From NCBI GenBank assembly GCA_015039365.1, contig WION01000513.1, forward strand, positions 1 to 38,198: 38,198 nucleotides of DNA, in the 5' to 3' direction. A model generated the notes under the pieces. It was not told where the DNA came from, made no database searches, and saw only the letters and a program-made list of their open reading frames with translations. Both the position numbers and the translations under genes were made by a program. This DNA comes from Amanita rubescens (taxonomy: Eukaryota > Basidiomycota > Agaricomycetes > Agaricales > Amanitaceae). The stretch's first letter is position 1. Every line of letters begins with the position of its first letter. Below, piece after piece: positions 31,601 to 38,198 of this stretch.

Positions 31601-33344
31601 ACAAAAAATGTTATGGAGCTTATCACATTCAAGTGCTGACAAGCCTGTTCCTGGTAAGCTCTCAATTTGCTTGGGACTTCCTGTCATGATCAAATGCAAT
31701 GTAGCTACTGAATTATGCATTACAAATGGTCAGGAAGCCACTGTTGTTGGCTGGCAATCTACAGTGGGTCAATTTAGCCAACAGATATTAGATGTTTTGT
31801 TTGTGAAACTGAAATCACCACCAAAGACTGTGCAGATAAAGGGGCTCCCTGAGAATGTTGTACCCTTAACAAGGTCTACTGTATTTATATCTTGTAAATT
31901 GCCAGATGGTAGCCAAGTATCCATTTCTAGATCTCAAGTTGAAGTTTTACCAAACTTTGCTATGACTGACTTTGCTTCTCAAGGAAAGACAAGACCATAC
32001 AATCCAGTAGACATTAACAACTGCAGATCTCACCAAGCATATTATACTGCTCTTTCTCGAAGTTCAACAGCTCAGGGTACAGTTATTCTACAGGGATTTG
32101 ATCCCAAAAAAATAACAGGAAAAGCTTCAGGTGCATTGAGACAAGAATTTCGTGACCTTGAGTTGCTTGATGAAATTACAAAATTGCGGTATTTAGGCAA
32201 ACTACCAAGTTCAGTGAGTGGAGATAGACGCAATGCACTTATACACACATTCAGACTGCATAAAGGGATGGCTTATGTACCAAGCACAGTGCATCCATCC
32301 ATTAAATGGAGCAAAAAAGATCCTATGCTTGATCCAATTGCATGTGACTTGCCATGGAAGATCATGACAAAAGAGACTGTAACTAGTTCAATATCTAAGA
32401 CTGGCTCAATGTCTAAAGAAACACCTGCTACTCCACTCAAAAGCAGTAAGAGGAAGGAGATCACACCAGAAAAAGAACATAAAACAAAGATAAACAAGAC
32501 AAATACAAAAGCTCAAAGTCATGCTGATAGTGTGAGCATGGATGTACAGTCTTTGATTCCTATAGGAACTGTTTGGCACCAAAATAGCTGTGCCTATGAT
32601 GCTGTTCTATGTATAATACATTCAATTTGGTCCAGCAATAAGAGTGTCTACACTGAAATATTCAGAAACTTAAATGATATATTGAGAAATTTGGCTTTAA
32701 ACTTTATAAAGCATGCTTCTGGAGCCAAGACACTGGAGTCCACAAGGGATGATACCAGAAGATATTTGCATCAACTTGCTCCTTCCCATTTCAGATGGGG
32801 ACAATTTACTTCAGTTTCAATGCTTATTGAATATGTGCTGACAATGCCGACCACTGCAATACAAAATGATTTTATATGCAAGAATGGCCACATTTCAACA
32901 ACAAGAAGGACCAACAATACCTGCTGTCAACTTACAATAGGTTCAACTAGGTCTAGTTCTGTTTCAGAATGGACACAAGAATTGAAAGAGGAATCCAACT
33001 TAACTTGTTCCTCCTGCCCAGAGAAGATGGCAATTACTCATCAATTTCTTCTTCCATTGCCATTTATAGCCTTTGATTTCTCAAGTAAGCTGCTTCGAAT
33101 TGATCAAACCTTCTGTATACATATTAACAATGAAGAAGTTGCATATGAACTAAGGGGAATAATTTATTATGGGGATTCACATTTTACAGCAAGAGTTGTA
33201 CACAATAATGGCACAATATGGTTCCATGATGGGTTAGCCACTGGTCAATCTTTATTATATGAAGGTACAATTCAAACTTTTGGTGACCCATTACACACAT
33301 GTAGGGGTAAAAATGCCTTGGTGGCTATTTATGTTAAAGTTTGA
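25623..33344 (+). CDS. Helitron Rep-PIF1 helicase fused to a USP-like cysteine peptidase (up to 2573 aa)
   Basis: A single uninterrupted frame. Residues 1 to about 230 are hydrophobic, repeat-derived and probably not translated, so the true start is uncertain. The zinc-binding N-terminal region has CAVCGQ (about 456) and CNSC, with LARGLWLGQVPEVLSGL after it (DUF6570-like). The Helitron Rep nuclease has APFWYITISPAD, the HUH motif HLHMLIW (about 984-990) and the paired-tyrosine motif YVSDYITK (about 1191). The helicase has Walker A GGMGGTGKS (about 1705), Walker B FLDEVSM, FAGDFAQLPPP, LRQNMR, TDFASQGKT and YTALSRS. A basic linker (SSKRKEITPEKEHKTK) precedes a C-terminal domain with Cys2323 in QNSCAYDAVLC, His2520 in YGDSHFTARV and Asp2536 in WFHDG, the triad layout of C19 ubiquitin-specific proteases. 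Together these nick, unwind and transfer single-stranded DNA. The peptidase role is unknown. All key residues are present. Confidence 0.92.
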   Translation: MKGDWQDMCTIITSCCHEIGNGALLLPFFCLQIVIYGNVCTSVSVCVYALVMFTAIPVAISGSLRGDWQHIYAIITTCFHAICIGAPLLLPFCLQMFCSYMCILVLCTSTLFVWLINHYASFESEMHLPLGVYMHRLPTYGYIRILVLCTGALYLYASFESAIYLPLGINVHHLQLAAYASFECTILLPMHCLQLVAYNIADTFGELHCSCLNIPICLIGTSLIIGGALIAVAFCTIIPCLMPMPTYNALDAKLGGHRTHTMQYNDISAFICDSETLKYPDIELMKFCFIEYVLDSTNVTKQYSAECYLKVKLPMHRLISFVPLTCARQLAKIHDIEPGSQSSLKKLKLLFEDHLDCSICNTHVAIISAQPSANEYKQKSKQHSLSKKSMVEKQQIREQTRQRVSKYRSNKNDTEFDICDLASIFPPPPVDKNLSHRILNAACSKLKPALFEEAGCAVCGQLVPVSSLSRLSAVKKYLDILEAPGFTRQERHKTSDKIHEFPQAIDHSCQQICNSCRASVRIGNVPKLALARGLWLGQVPEVLSGLRYVEKMLVAKVRHSYCSIRIASGMRKMKAHAISYQQPLPKVYDILPPPKADIEEVLAIMFTGPCKPTPSDFKRTPFLVRRNHVKNALNWLILNHADYEDITISEENLNEYSENMPPVSIEYKQMMHNKTPEGTSVHDMEEEDGTADGECAFTVHGLTGEELNIMSTNAVKVKALQHLNLQGKFLAIGHSAEPESIWHNPQLYPQMFPWLFPYGFGGVGTIKGLSDKEHKKWLLMYHDKRFQTDQDFPFIAFSHEQIKTASTQSYLLADKKAFNDIKQRILTLDSSVLKSLVDRMSKEELVKPETEEEQKCFKLIRDLDYVAGPVKGSNTSKKWMRNEIWSLIYHRGAPFWYITISPADVKHPLCIYFADKNEKFAVEILPYDERMRLICRNPVAGARFFDFMVKLFISEILGIDAKDAGLYGVAKAYYGTVEQQGRLTLHLHMLIWLLGNLTPQEMRERILDKSSNWQKRLIDWLESCHIGQFMTGKQDEVLASVAESSKQESYKDPTERLPQQPPPLCDSKHTQKETCNKCDNMNKWWNYFENEVDDLVSKSNIHNCERGTNKDGSASKRYVSCKDNKFGKCKARFPRSIFECTEVDPETGALNIKKHEAWINFFTPILTYVMRCNTDVTCLWSGTALKAVIIYVSDYITKTGLKTHVIFDAVRSVFDKHHDIIASSLSEKEKARKLINKIVNTLSTKTEMGGPMVCMYLLGNPDHYTNHTFVPFYWHSFVLEAQKAWEKVDSTTITEKVTLVLTKKKIVGISPVYDYIYRPSELEHMNLYQWVLQCERRKYQKDSSKTVPTDEMDPTDENEMENGDSLNNSSDEACDSDPEMTNEEQVDDGDHNDNVMLGKDVMADKVSKNMYRFQKQHPLYETHIAFLRPMKPTAVVNFIGRILPRCDQGDREFYCLTMLALFKPWRSGLHLKIEQKSWDETFNEHEFTKREKQLIRNFNIKYECFDARDDFRAQMKAGTTSNEWPINCFDGIEIDNEMVGDHDPYVDPNSEDLFKEPDIQKLCKSELNRRKEAGEIRDILQRTGWLNETLNVIPCTNIIEVNSSSHLPASTWKAMLQEQKQRALENKVQPTFKDKNAVTESFTPNVVKVIDKAYLEKRFHTTEHNNSMDIICQQYLLNEEQERAFRIIANHVVLPNSEPLKMYIGGMGGTGKSQVLKAVSSFFESRHEAYRFTIVAPTGTAAALLSGSTYHSVLAINDMSSDAQATKALAQVRLRLLGVDYIFLDEVSMLSCHDLYKISSQLCKVMNEPTLPFGGLNFLFAGDFAQLPPPVGGENVSLYSRTVGQCGTSKKAQESSMGRALWHQVTIVVILRQNMRQKTQSKDDDKLRTVLSNMRYKDCTLADIQFLRSLITSQVPGKCSITDEKFKFVSIITAKNAQKDEINRLGCQAYAQHTGQQLVEFFSEDSLKPSDELERNKKHGKPKKRLAKLSAVQQKMLWSLSHSSADKPVPGKLSICLGLPVMIKCNVATELCITNGQEATVVGWQSTVGQFSQQILDVLFVKLKSPPKTVQIKGLPENVVPLTRSTVFISCKLPDGSQVSISRSQVEVLPNFAMTDFASQGKTRPYNPVDINNCRSHQAYYTALSRSSTAQGTVILQGFDPKKITGKASGALRQEFRDLELLDEITKLRYLGKLPSSVSGDRRNALIHTFRLHKGMAYVPSTVHPSIKWSKKDPMLDPIACDLPWKIMTKETVTSSISKTGSMSKETPATPLKSSKRKEITPEKEHKTKINKTNTKAQSHADSVSMDVQSLIPIGTVWHQNSCAYDAVLCIIHSIWSSNKSVYTEIFRNLNDILRNLALNFIKHASGAKTLESTRDDTRRYLHQLAPSHFRWGQFTSVSMLIEYVLTMPTTAIQNDFICKNGHISTTRRTNNTCCQLTIGSTRSSSVSEWTQELKEESNLTCSSCPEKMAITHQFLLPLPFIAFDFSSKLLRIDQTFCIHINNEEVAYELRGIIYYGDSHFTARVVHNNGTIWFHDGLATGQSLLYEGTIQTFGDPLHTCRGKNALVAIYVKV
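25627..26200. repeat. Diverged direct repeats in the Helitron 5' region
   Basis: A stretch of about 100 bp with GATTGGCAAGATATGTGC/ATAATTAC near 25630 recurs 190 bp later (GATTGGCAACATATATATGC/ATAATTAC, about 25820), and both copies end in TTTCTGCTTACA. Downstream, TATGCCTCTTTTGAG occurs at about 25978, 26089 and 26157. These repeats underlie the hydrophobic start of the long frame and look like leader or regulatory DNA. Confidence 0.6.
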
Positions 33345-33640
33345 ACATGGAAGAGTGGCATGATCAATGAAAACTTGAGTTAGGTTAGGTCAACAAGTTG
33401 AATTTATGGACTGTGGTGCCATTGCCTCAAACTCAGATCAATAATGAGTCTACATCATACACTGTGCTTCTTGGAAGGCTTAAAAATATATACTATTATA
33501 CAGGCCTTTTTTAAATAAATAAAAAACGGCCTCGGATCTGCCACTTGGTGGCCCACACCTGCCAAGTACTTCAAGTACCACACTGGCTGGAGCGGATGCA
33601 CTATTAGGTAACATGCATTTCCAACTTCCCCAATTGCAAT
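33345..33640. other. Helitron 3' region with short palindromes
   Basis: No gene is present. Three hairpin-forming sequences lie close together. AGGCCTTTTTT pairs imperfectly with AAAAAACGGCCT (about 33501-33534). GCCACTTGGTGGC is at 33540-33552, and GTACTTCAAGTAC at 33566-33578. The last is followed within 12 nt by CTGG (33587-33590), which would fit a hairpin plus CTRR terminus. An AATAAA-like signal sits at about 33515-33522. Confidence 0.4.
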
Positions 33641-33740
33641 GTGCAGTAAATTGCGCCCACGGCGAGTTTCGGCGAGTTCATTCCCTCCTTTTTCGGACTA
33701 TCAAGAAATCTTTTCATTGCCCCTCCCACCTTCCATATGC

Positions 33741-35055
33741 CATCATGGGTCCGAAACGGTTAAGGAGCTAGCACAGCAATCACAGGTCATCTGGGAGAAG
33801 CGAGCTGCTTTGGCTGATCTGAAAAGGAAATGTCCTTTGCTCGGCGACAAAAACGACAAAGAACTTCTGATTGATAAAGAACACCCAAGAAGAGACTAGA
33901 GACAACGTTCGTCTTTCCTTTATTTCTTTTCCCACTTTCTCTGACCCGTTTCTTACCTCTCAAGCTCAGGACAAACGATGCATATTTACCTCCTGCGCGC
34001 GTCGAGGTGGCGATGCGACCAAAAGATCGCGCTGCGCGGTTGTTCAAGTTCCACCTGCATCTTCAGGTTCAGACGAAGATCCTCCGCAACCGCAACCCAG
34101 GCCCGTTTGCCTTCGCATCGGACGAGGCAGTTGCATGCGTTTTGATCGTCGGCATTCCATACATCGGGCCCTATCGCGTCGAGCGCCGCGCCGGTCTGTT
34201 TTGCCTTCTAGTATCGCGTCAGATGATGAAGATGAAGATGAGATCCGGCGGTTAACAGAACGATGGCGATTTGACTCAGATGACGTACCAGCCTTCGGAC
34301 CTCAAGGTGCAGACGAGCAAGATAGAATGTTGGTAGACGACTATGAATCCAAGTAAGCCTTTCATCTTGTCGAGTCAATCCTGGCTCTGATCTTCTCCCA
34401 AGATACATGAAGCATTCATTGAAGCTGCTCGGTGAAGGCGAACAGCATAGTTTAGTCACCATCCCTGTACCGACGCCCAAAGGACGACTCTATCATACCC
34501 CTACATATGAGGCATGATGGCAATGTTGCATTGTGATCCGAATGGTGCTGCGCGTCCGTATCCTCCATCAGGTGAAGAAAATGCCTCCGCCTACTAGTGT
34601 GCCACAAATGCGCATATCGTCAAACGGTGGGATGCGTCCAGTCCCCGCTGTCTCGGCCTTGCAAGCAACTCCCACTGCACAGGTACCCGCAGGTTCCCCG
34701 GTAGCCGTTATGCACCATCCTACACCTTCAGTGACGAACGGCGTGGGTCGCGCTGCCATTAACATGCCGCACGTCGATGCCCTCAAGTCAGATAATCATG
34801 TGAATGGTGGTCTGGTAAATGGCGGTGCCGCGGCTGCACAGCCGGATACAACGGGACAAACGCAAGAAGCTTCCGCTAATGGATCGCCGGCCCGACCAAA
34901 GTCACAAAATCAAGTCCCGGTCAATTTGACGTCAAACTATCAGCTCGCCTCAATCGCCAGCTACGTATGGCGCAGTGCTAGCAAATCCAGCAGCATTTGC
35001 TCAGTACGGTCAGCGCACCGGCTTAAGCAGGGATCAAGGTACAGAACCTCAAATC
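33741..35055 (+). pseudogene. EPL1: EPL1 (enhancer of polycomb-like) fragment, frameshifted
   Basis: EPL1 is a scaffold subunit of the NuA4/Piccolo histone acetyltransferase complex (family knowledge). Recognisable blocks in order: ETVKELAQQSQVIWEKRAAL then ADLKRKCPLLGDKNDKELLI (about 33751-33870); RPKDRAA (about 34010); PVCLRIGRGSCMRFDRRHS (about 34105-34160); DEIRRLTERWRFDSDDVPAF; DEQDRMLVDDYESK, an intron (34353-34401), YMKHSLKLLGEGEQ; then KMPPPTSVPQMRISSNGGMR (34578-34638) and GVGRAAINMPHVDAL. The frame changes at least twice: between KDRAA and the next block, and after HTPTYEA. A stop follows DKEHPRRD (33897-33899). The N-terminal EPcA domain is absent. An intron is retained, so this is not a retrocopy. 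It lies directly downstream of the Helitron, consistent with gene-fragment capture or a broken resident gene. Confidence 0.8.
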
Positions 35056-35145
35056 GGTGCTTCAGTAGTATTGTATTTAGCTGTTTAATGGAATTGTTTC
35101 GTTGTGTCGTAACCAATAATATGAATGTTGAGATATACCAATTAT

Positions 35146-35352
35146 GGTAATTGCTCGGGAGTGCTCCAGATTGCATAAGCTGAAGCAGGTATTACTGCCA
35201 GCACATTGAATTCTATCATATTCCAGAGTGATACAGAGTGATACATGAATTATAGGTTGAATCCGGAGCTCTCAGTAACCCAGGACCCATGCTACAGTAA
35301 CTCCAGCGCTCCACTTGCTCTGGAGCACTCCGGAAAGTTCCGGAACAATACC
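35146..35352. repeat. Small inverted-repeat element (MITE-like)
   Basis: CGGGAGTGCTCCAGA (35156-35170) is matched in reverse orientation by TCTGGAGCACTCCGG (35319-35333), with one mismatch. The flanks partly extend the pairing (GGTAATTG on the left against CAATACC on the right). The interior of about 150 bp has no coding capacity. No target duplication is clear, so it may be a MITE or a chance palindrome pair. Confidence 0.4.
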
Positions 35353-35359
35353 CAGGATT

Positions 35360-36712
35360 GCTGATGAAAGCCGTCGAGAAGCTCGCGGCTATTGAAGATG
35401 AGCAGCTTCGGCAAGATGAAGAGCGCGAACAAGAGTGCAGGAAAGATCGTGGAGCTGGTGAAAAAATTTTAGTGGCTTTATGCGGTCTTGTCTGCTCATA
35501 GCCTTACCACCAGCCAAAGGACAGGATAAGGAGCATGAAGAGCGCGTGGTGTGTTCTCCGAGTTAGTTGCGATATGTGGTCATGTTTGTTCACCGACCTT
35601 ACTGCAGCGAAAAAGAAGTTGGTCGTGCCTGATGAAGAGACGAACTTTGCCACAGCAACAAGGAAAACCCGACAAAGAATACTGGTGCGTTGATGTTAGC
35701 GACTATATGCAGTCATATTGTTCACAGACCTCACCGCCAGCCAAAGGGAAGACTGGAAGTTGACCACATCTAGATCCTGTGGTGCGCCGATCGATCCCGC
35801 GTGCAGCAAAGGGCACTGCACAACTGGTCGGCTATGCGGAATCAAGTGTGGATTCTGGTGGTAAGCATTGGCAAACACAAATGTAACCAATGAATGAACT
35901 ACCTTGCAGACGAGTATCAGGATTCAAACCGTGAAGAATCAGGGTCTTCTGAAGATGTTGAGGAACATGATATCGAAGATGAACTTGAAGATGGCGATGA
36001 TGAAGACCCACAAAAGACGAAGAAAAGCAAAGTGAAGAAAAGCCGCAAAGACGAGGAAGACTAAGCCCAATACGGGAACACCCTCAAACAATAAATGTAA
36101 AGCGTCCGAGATAGCCGGAAACACCTATGAGTATGCTTGACTTCGTCCGTAGTGGTGTTTCTCACACCATGTTTTCCCCAGCAGCAAACGATCAAAGAAG
36201 AAGAAATACGTTGCACTGGAAGATGGCATCGATCAACAATGGGCGAAACTTGTCGGGAAATCTACGTCCACATCCCCTTCAGATGACAACGATGCCATGC
36301 TTCAATATGGCGGACCTGTTGCGGATGGCGAGACTGATGTAGTTGAAGCAAAAGCGGTCCAGTCTGATCAGAAACCATCCAAGGCCACGTCTGGCGCCGC
36401 ATACGTTAAGTTAATTTTTTTCCCCTCTTACTACTTGACTAACAGCGATTCCCAGTCAATGATAAAGATCGAGAAGAATTTCGAGTCGTCATCCAGGTCC
36501 AGTATGACAGCGTCATGCAATGGCGACAAAAAGTGGAAGCATTCGCACCTCCCAGACCAGGCTCAAACAGAATCTTTGTTCAAGAATGTTGTGGTGTCTC
36601 GTGCACGCATGAAGACAGCATCACTTGAACCATGGGCACTGCTGAGTGTGAAGGACTTGCAATTGATGGGGGAGCTTGCGACCCCTTGTATTACCGGTCG
36701 CCGTAAAGCTTA
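35360..36712 (+). pseudogene. Fragments of a charged, repeat-family fungal gene
   Basis: Several coding-like pieces on the plus strand: a coiled-coil-like stretch KAVEKLAAIEDEQLRQDEER (about 35365-35425); an acidic run (about 35912-36063) of E/D residues ending in KTKKSKVKKSRKDEED and a stop; KRSKKKKYVALEDGIDQQWA (from about 36188); and a C-terminal piece KKWKHSHLPDQAQTESLF, then RARMKTASLEPWALLSVKDL (about 36527-36660). The last resembles a segment of multi-copy basidiomycete proteins (DUF6532-type, from memory). The pieces are in different frames. Some junctions could be introns, but I could not build a continuous model. Probably decayed. Confidence 0.4.
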
Positions 36713-36719
36713 ATGAGCG

Positions 36720-37290
36720 ACGTGGGAATTCTTTTGTCAATAGTGGGAAAATTCGACCCTAAGGGTCACCTTACATTAGAAATACATTAGAAAATCGCTC
36801 TGAAGCCATTCTAAGTTCTAACTGTGAGAAATATGATCTAATTGTGGGAAACTTTGCACTATATTGGGAATTTTGGCCTCTACACTGCATTATCAGCCTT
36901 CTAAGTGATCAGACAACCATCCCCTCTGCAAATATACCATATTTATACCTTCATATGACTCCGGTACCATTCTAATGTGAAAACACAATGTAATTGTGGG
37001 AAACTTTGCCCTATATTGGGAATTTTAGCTTGTACATTGCATTATCAACCTTTAACTGATCAGACAACCATCCTCTTTGCAAATATACTTTATCTATACA
37101 TTCATATCACTCCAATAGCATTCTAACTGTGTGAAAATACAATGTAATTGTGGGAACCTTCACTCTATATTGGGAATTTTGGCCTGTACATTGCATTACC
37201 AACCTTTAGCTGATAAGACAACCATCCCCTCTGCAAATATACTATTTTTACACATTCATATCACCCCAATACACTAGAAAACCTTTTATC
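36720..37290. repeat. AT-rich tandem repeat of about 153 bp
   Basis: The core ATTGTGGGAAACTTTG, then CTATATTGGGAATTTTGGCC and GATCAGACAACCATCC, starts at about 36841, 36993 and 37147 (spacings 152 and 154). An older partial copy begins near 36723 (GTGGGAATT). The copies differ at many positions, so this is not a fresh expansion. Confidence 0.85.
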
Positions 37291-38198
37291 TGTCCAATAC
37301 ATGTATCTGTTGGCCTTTGTATTGCAGTGCTAATGAGCATTCAACAAATTCATATCCAACTCATCTAATCCATCTGTCCACACTGTAAATTGCTGTTGTC
37401 AATTCTGAAAATGTGTGGATGCAATGGACAGTGATACGGCTATGCAACAGGCTGAAAAGAGACTGGGTGCATTCTGATAGATAGAATCCTGTTAAAGCTT
37501 AGTAGCACCACCAGGTGCTGCCAGTGCCAGATCTTCTAGGATCCAACATTCAGGGGAGATTATTCCAGAATGAATTGGATGATAATGACAGAAATCACAA
37601 GGATCTATTTTCTCCTTTGCCTGATGAGCAAAGGAATGATATGATGCATGTAATGGGCCTGGAGGTTCTCAGTAGTGGTAGTAGCCCCAAGAGACCCTTG
37701 GATTCAATCTAGAACCCTGTAGGCTGTGCTCATGGGTTATACATAGGTGGTTCTAGACATGCAAAACATATAACAGCAGGATGCATACTAAATCCTTATG
37801 ACCATAACTTTTTATGGTGTGCCAGAGGAAGGCAATGGGAATCAACCAACCTGTAGAAGATGTCCATAAAATCAGAGAAGAGGGGCTGAGGATGGGGGCT
37901 GACCAGCAGTGTGCACTTGAAACATGTAGGCTGTCTCTCATGAAGAGAACTTACAACTCTCAAACAGGTTTTGGCAAAAAAAAAGATTGTATGGTTGTAA
38001 CTTGTTGCAATGACAAATGGCAAACGCAAAATAAATCAAATTTTGAATGGACCCTAGACTGAGACCTGGTCATCTTCTTGAGCTCACAAAAATGGAACTG
38101 ACTCAGAGGAGCTCAATTATGCAACTCTGTCAAGTATAAATACTCTGGGCAGACTCAGATGTATATCCAACTTTCTAAACTTTGACAGTGCTCAGTTA
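37291..38198. other. AT-rich unassigned DNA to the window end
   Basis: I see no recognisable gene. Two short open frames (37515-37712 and 37814-38062) have no domain features. Composition is like the Helitron and the tandem repeat rather than the host genes, so this may be the edge of another transposable element that continues beyond the window. Confidence 0.4.

Larger units (their letters stand above)
25500..33600 (+). mobile_element. Autonomous Helitron (rolling-circle transposon), approximate borders
   Basis: The whole stretch is AT-rich compared with its flanks and is filled by one Rep-helicase gene. Helitrons lack inverted repeats and target duplications, so the borders are estimates. 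The left edge is the composition change. The right edge is just after the short palindromes at 33502-33578, before recognisable EPL1 sequence begins near 33640-33741. The intact reading frame makes it a candidate autonomous copy. Confidence 0.7.

Noticed and set aside
1..38198. tRNA, rRNA or telomeric repeats
   Set aside because: I saw no cloverleaf-like or telomere-like sequence on scanning by eye. A covariance-model search could still find a small RNA.

Overview
This window comes from a filamentous basidiomycete, most likely a mushroom-forming Agaricomycete. The evidence is the dense set of 47-60 nt GT-AG introns, recognisable NOP53 and EPL1 sequence in basidiomycete-like form, several gene families that I recall as multi-copy in Agaricomycetes, and basidiomycete-type hAT and Helitron transposons. 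No RNA genes or CRISPR arrays were seen.

Layout. (1) 1-583, minus strand: the 5' part of NOP53, a ribosome-biogenesis gene, cut by the window edge. (2) 1442-12900, plus strand: a tandem array of COMT-type O-methyltransferase genes. There are four near full-length copies with the same ten-exon plan plus one decayed 3' relic. By hand splicing only copy 3 (8174-10067) is fully open (471 aa). Copies 1, 2 and 4 each carry at least one frame lesion, and copy 4 has also lost the usual last exon. (3) 13152-19484, minus strand: a multi-exon gene of an Agaricomycete repeat family, split by a complete 3991-bp hAT transposon (14961-18951) with matching terminal inverted repeats and a perfect 8-bp target duplication. 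The hAT transposase appears intact. (4) 19703-25115, plus strand: two intact multi-exon genes that I cannot name. The first is a basic, disordered 628-aa protein in 15 exons. The second is a 463-aa protein whose C-terminal third looks like a double-stranded beta-helix (2OG-Fe(II) oxygenase-like) fold. Two minisatellites lie between them. (5) 25.5-33.6 kb: an AT-rich autonomous Helitron with one 2573-codon reading frame. It carries a zinc-binding N-terminal region, a HUH/Y2 Rep nuclease, a PIF1-type helicase and a C-terminal domain resembling a USP-type (C19) cysteine peptidase. (6) 33.7-35.1 kb: a frameshifted fragment of EPL1, a NuA4 acetyltransferase subunit, directly next to the Helitron 3' side. 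(7) 35.1-38.2 kb: a small inverted-repeat element, fragments of another repeated fungal family, and AT-rich DNA with a tandem repeat of about 153 bp.

Reading the window as a whole: the left third is a locally amplified and decaying secondary-metabolism-type gene family. The right two thirds are a transposon-rich accessory region. The most unusual items are the Helitron replicase-helicase-peptidase fusion, the EPL1 fragment beside it, and the intact two-gene module (basic protein plus oxygenase-like protein) directly upstream. All exon models were made by eye from paralogue comparison and frame continuity. No database search was possible.
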